NCBI RefSeq assembly: GCF_000317225.1
Contig: NZ_AJLL01000100.1
Location: 1 to 64,000 of the forward strand
DNA: 64,000 nt
Source: Fischerella thermalis PCC 7521
Lineage (GTDB): Bacteria > Cyanobacteriota > Cyanobacteriia > Cyanobacteriales > Nostocaceae
Direction of reading: 5' to 3'
The notes beneath the pieces are model-generated. The model made no database searches and was not told the origin of the DNA. It was given only the letters and a program-made list of their open reading frames with translations. The stretch's first letter is position 1; every line of letters starts with the position of its first letter. A program made the position numbers and the translations under genes. Shown in pieces: positions 61,297 through 64,000 of this stretch.

Positions 61297-63971
61297 CTAT
61301 TCCACAACCTCATTGACTGGGAACCGATCAATCAACTGAATAGCACGTAAAGCATTACGCCGCAAAGATTCTGACATATAAGGTACGTGGGGAATTTGCG
61401 ATAATAAATCCAGCGTCCGCCTTAAAATTCGCACAACATCACCTTCATCTAAAGTGGTATTGTCACACAGTTCAACCCAATCCATCCCTAATGCCCATTG
61501 TTCAACTAAGGCGATTAACTCAAATTCCAACCAGATGGGTAAAGCGACGTTATATCGGCGTTGTAGTTGGAACATCTTACGGCGAATTCCGCGTAATTTC
61601 GCTAAGGCTTCTGCAACTTGATCACTGAGATCAAAGCGCACTTTACTATCCGGACGTGGGGTTTCTGTCACTAAAGCAGCAGCAGCTGCTGCTAAACAGT
61701 GGGGATCAAGGTTATCTAGCTCTCCACTAGCCAGGGCTAAACCAAGCCACAATTCATTTTCACCCCGAATTGCTGCTGCAATTTGTCCTAATTGTGTAGG
61801 TAATAAGTTATCTAAACATTCAAAGTATTGCAAAATTTCAATCAGGTTAAGAAACTCTTCCCAATGCCGTTGGGATTGTTGCTCTACCTGTGCTTGCAAC
61901 TCTTGAATTTCTGCTTCTAGTTCGGCGGCGCGTAGCTTACGTTTGAAAATAGTACCAACATTGCCAGTTTGATGCAGTGGGTGAGCTTCTATTTGCTCCC
62001 GCAAGGCTGCAACCACCCGGAGTTGTTCTGCTACTTCGGGTGGCATATGTAGAGACTCCTCCGGTTCGGGAATTTGGCTGGCAATGGCCATACTTTCTTC
62101 ATCCCCACGACAGGACTGTCCCGGTTTTAAAGACATCTGTGCAGGTGGTAGCAAGTCAGGGGGTACATCAATTCGTGGTAATTCTGCATATAAATTCACC
62201 ACATCTGCTGTAGTTGCCACATACCAACGGTTATCTCTGCCTAAACAAACTAAATAAGGTGTTTGGCTAGCACCTTGGGTTTTGCCTATTAACACTGCGG
62301 TTATTGGTAGAGACATTGTTAAGTATTTACCCTTCAGGCAAAGTAATGTCCCTGACACAGCAAAACTGAGCATCATTGTTAATTCGTCTTGTTGCCCTTC
62401 ATCTGCTTGCTCTTGCAGTGTGTTTAATAGCTTTTGTTCTACTTTCAGGCGTTGTCGCAGTTTTTCATAACTAGCTATTTCGCTTTCTTCCACCGTGGCA
62501 ATTTGCGTTTTTATTTGCTCTAATTCTGCTTGCAACTGAGCAATATATTGTTGCCTTGGTTGGAGATGCACATTTGCTAAATATTGACCAAAGCTGCGCT
62601 CAATGAGTTCTCTGGCTTCATCAAGAGTATGGATTTGCAGCAAGTTCAGTACCATGCCATAACTGGGCGTAAAATGGCTAACCAACGGGTCTGGTTTTTT
62701 GATTGCCAAAGCTGCTGCGTGTTCTGCTCCCTCAAAGGGAGTTTGTAATGTCACCACATGACCAACTTTATCCATCCCTCGACGTCCAGCCCTTCCTGCC
62801 ATTTGCAGAAACTCAGAAGCTGTCAACATCCGGTGTCCGGTGTCGGTGCGTTTGGATATGGTAGAAATAACTGTTGTCCGAGCAGGCATGTTAATTCCTG
62901 CTGCCAGTGTTTCTGTAGCAAATACTACTTTAATTAGTCCTTGCTGAAATAGTTCTTCTACTAGTACTTTCCAGGCGGGTAAAATCCCGGCGTGGTGGGC
63001 GGCGATACCTCTGTAAAGGGGAGCAATGTGGCCAGAACGCCCCGCCTCTGGGTTACGGGTTAAAAATTCGTCAATCTGTCGCCGTAACTGCTGCGCCTCT
63101 TGCTCGTTCACCAGCCATATATCACCGACTTCTGCCACTGCTTTATCGCAGCCGCGACGGCTGAAGATAAAGTAGATTGCTGGCAGCATATCTCGTTCCT
63201 GGAGGTGACTGAGAATGAAATTTATACTAGGTGCTTCTGGTCTGCGATTGCCTTTGCCCTTTTCTAGCTCTTTTTTTTGCCTCGCTTGAGCAGACGGGGG
63301 TTAATTTGGGTTTTATCGTCATTCAGTAGTGGAAATACCCCTTTGAGATTACCAAAGTGAAATTCCAAAGGAACAGGACGAAAATCGGAGTAGATGAGAT
63401 CAGTCGGACCGTGGACTTGATTGAGCCAGTCGGTAAGTTGTTCACTATTGGCAACTGTTGCTGAGAGAGCGATCAGTTGAATTTCGCGTGGGCAATAAAT
63501 AATCGATTCTTCCCAAACTGTTCCCCGTTGGCGATCGTTCATGTAGTGGCACTCATCTAACACCACTGCTTCTACGTCTGTTAAGGAAATACCAACTTGC
63601 CCAATGGGTGTGCCATAGAGCATGTTACGGAAAATTTCTGTAGTCATAACTACAATAGGCGCATCCCGATTGATGGAGGCATCTCCTGTTAACAATCCAA
63701 CTGCATCAAAGCCAAATTTTTCACGAAAGTCACGTAATTTTTGGTTAGAAAGTGCCTTCAGGGGGGTTGTGTAAAATACCCGTTTTCCTCGCGCTAAGGC
63801 ACGATAAATGCCATATTCTCCAACCAAGGTTTTACCTGAACCTGTTGGCGCACAAACCACTACAGAGCGTCCAGCATTTAGAGAGGCGATCGCATCTAGC
63901 TGGAATTTGTCCAGTTCAAAAGGAAATACAGAACTGGGGTCTACTTCTGAAGACAGTGCAGAATAATTCAC
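61297..63971 (-). pseudogene. Ski2-like DEAD/DEAH helicase with DSHCT end, split by a one-base loss in an A8 run
   Basis: The N-terminal frame (63971-63264) begins at GTG directly after a stop and encodes helicase motifs: VVCAPTGSGKTLVGEYG (Walker A), FYTTPLKALSNQK, VVLDECHYMNDRQRG (DExH), LIALSATVANSEQL. After KRGKKK the frame closes. The second frame continues with ELEKGKGNRRPEAPS (from about 63270), FIFSRRGCDKAV, ATETLAAGINMPARTTV, QMAGRAGRRGMDKVGHV and a C-terminal DSHCT domain (IWLEFELIALVEQWALGMDW) to 61297. One more A in 63271-63278 restores a protein of about 891 residues. These helicases belong with the Mtr4/Ski2 RNA helicases; cyanobacterial members likely act in RNA processing. An error in the sequence is the simplest explanation. 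Confidence 0.85.
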
Positions 63972-64000
63972 TCAATCACAATTGCAACCAGACTTTTTAC

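Overview
The window is chromosomal DNA from a filamentous, heterocyst-forming cyanobacterium (order Nostocales). Three things show this: a nearly complete heterocyst glycolipid (HGL) locus, many HIP1 octamers (GCGATCGC) inside and between genes, and typical Nostocales intergenic satellites (GTTAGTA/GGTTGTT strings, C-rich CCCCATCTCCCC strings, ACACAGATGAACACAG strings, GTAGAGACGT palindromes).

Layout. 1-440 holds two eroded transposase ends. 440-8160 carries a 39-residue membrane peptide, hisD, a VOC protein, a MEKHLA protein and an exopolysaccharide export set on the minus strand (BY-kinase/Wzc-like, Wza-like, cyanoexosortase B-associated protein). 8400-8500 is a Tn3-family transposase scar. 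8694-38252 is the HGL region: hetI (phosphopantetheinyl transferase), an HPF-cold-shock fusion, an epimerase where hetN usually lies, then the minus-strand PUFA-synthase-like operon hglE - small protein - hglD - hglC - PfaD-type enoyl reductase - hglB. After a ParB/dead-methylase fusion follows the plus-strand export and glycosylation arm: hgdB, hgdC, hgdA, a DUF2141 protein, a frameshifted GT2 and hglT. Together these make the long-chain polyol aglycone on ACP domains, release it reductively, glycosylate it and help deposit it in the heterocyst envelope. No ABC ATPase is encoded here.

38249-45371 is an accessory stretch: a baeRF protein, a truncated capA, hsp20, a phosphoribosyltransferase remnant, a GMC oxidoreductase, a HetN-like SDR and a TPR lipoprotein-like protein. 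45673-49180 is a fluoride-resistance region: a fluoride (crcB-motif) riboswitch, a cation/proton antiporter with a C-terminal USP domain, a MITE with a 9-bp target duplication, crcB, then DUF190 and a second crcB on the opposite strand. 49797-59407 is an envelope/TPR block: M48 protease, filamentous-haemagglutinin-type exoprotein, a frameshifted TPR-CHAT protein and a large coiled-coil TPR membrane protein. 59459-63971 holds housekeeping genes: ygfZ-like, an adenosine-specific kinase and a frameshifted Ski2-like helicase.

Three genes (GT2, TPR-CHAT, helicase) are each broken by one base in a homopolymer run, which suggests sequencing error in at least some cases. The most interesting points are the fluoride riboswitch on the antiporter-USP gene and the MITE behind it, the duplicated HgdA epimerase with a degenerate cofactor motif in the syntenic copy, the ParB-dead methylase fusion inside the HGL locus, and the HetN-like SDR/GMC pair next to it. 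Symbols for hgl and hgd genes rest on remembered synteny with Anabaena sp. PCC 7120 and on domain content; no database search was run.
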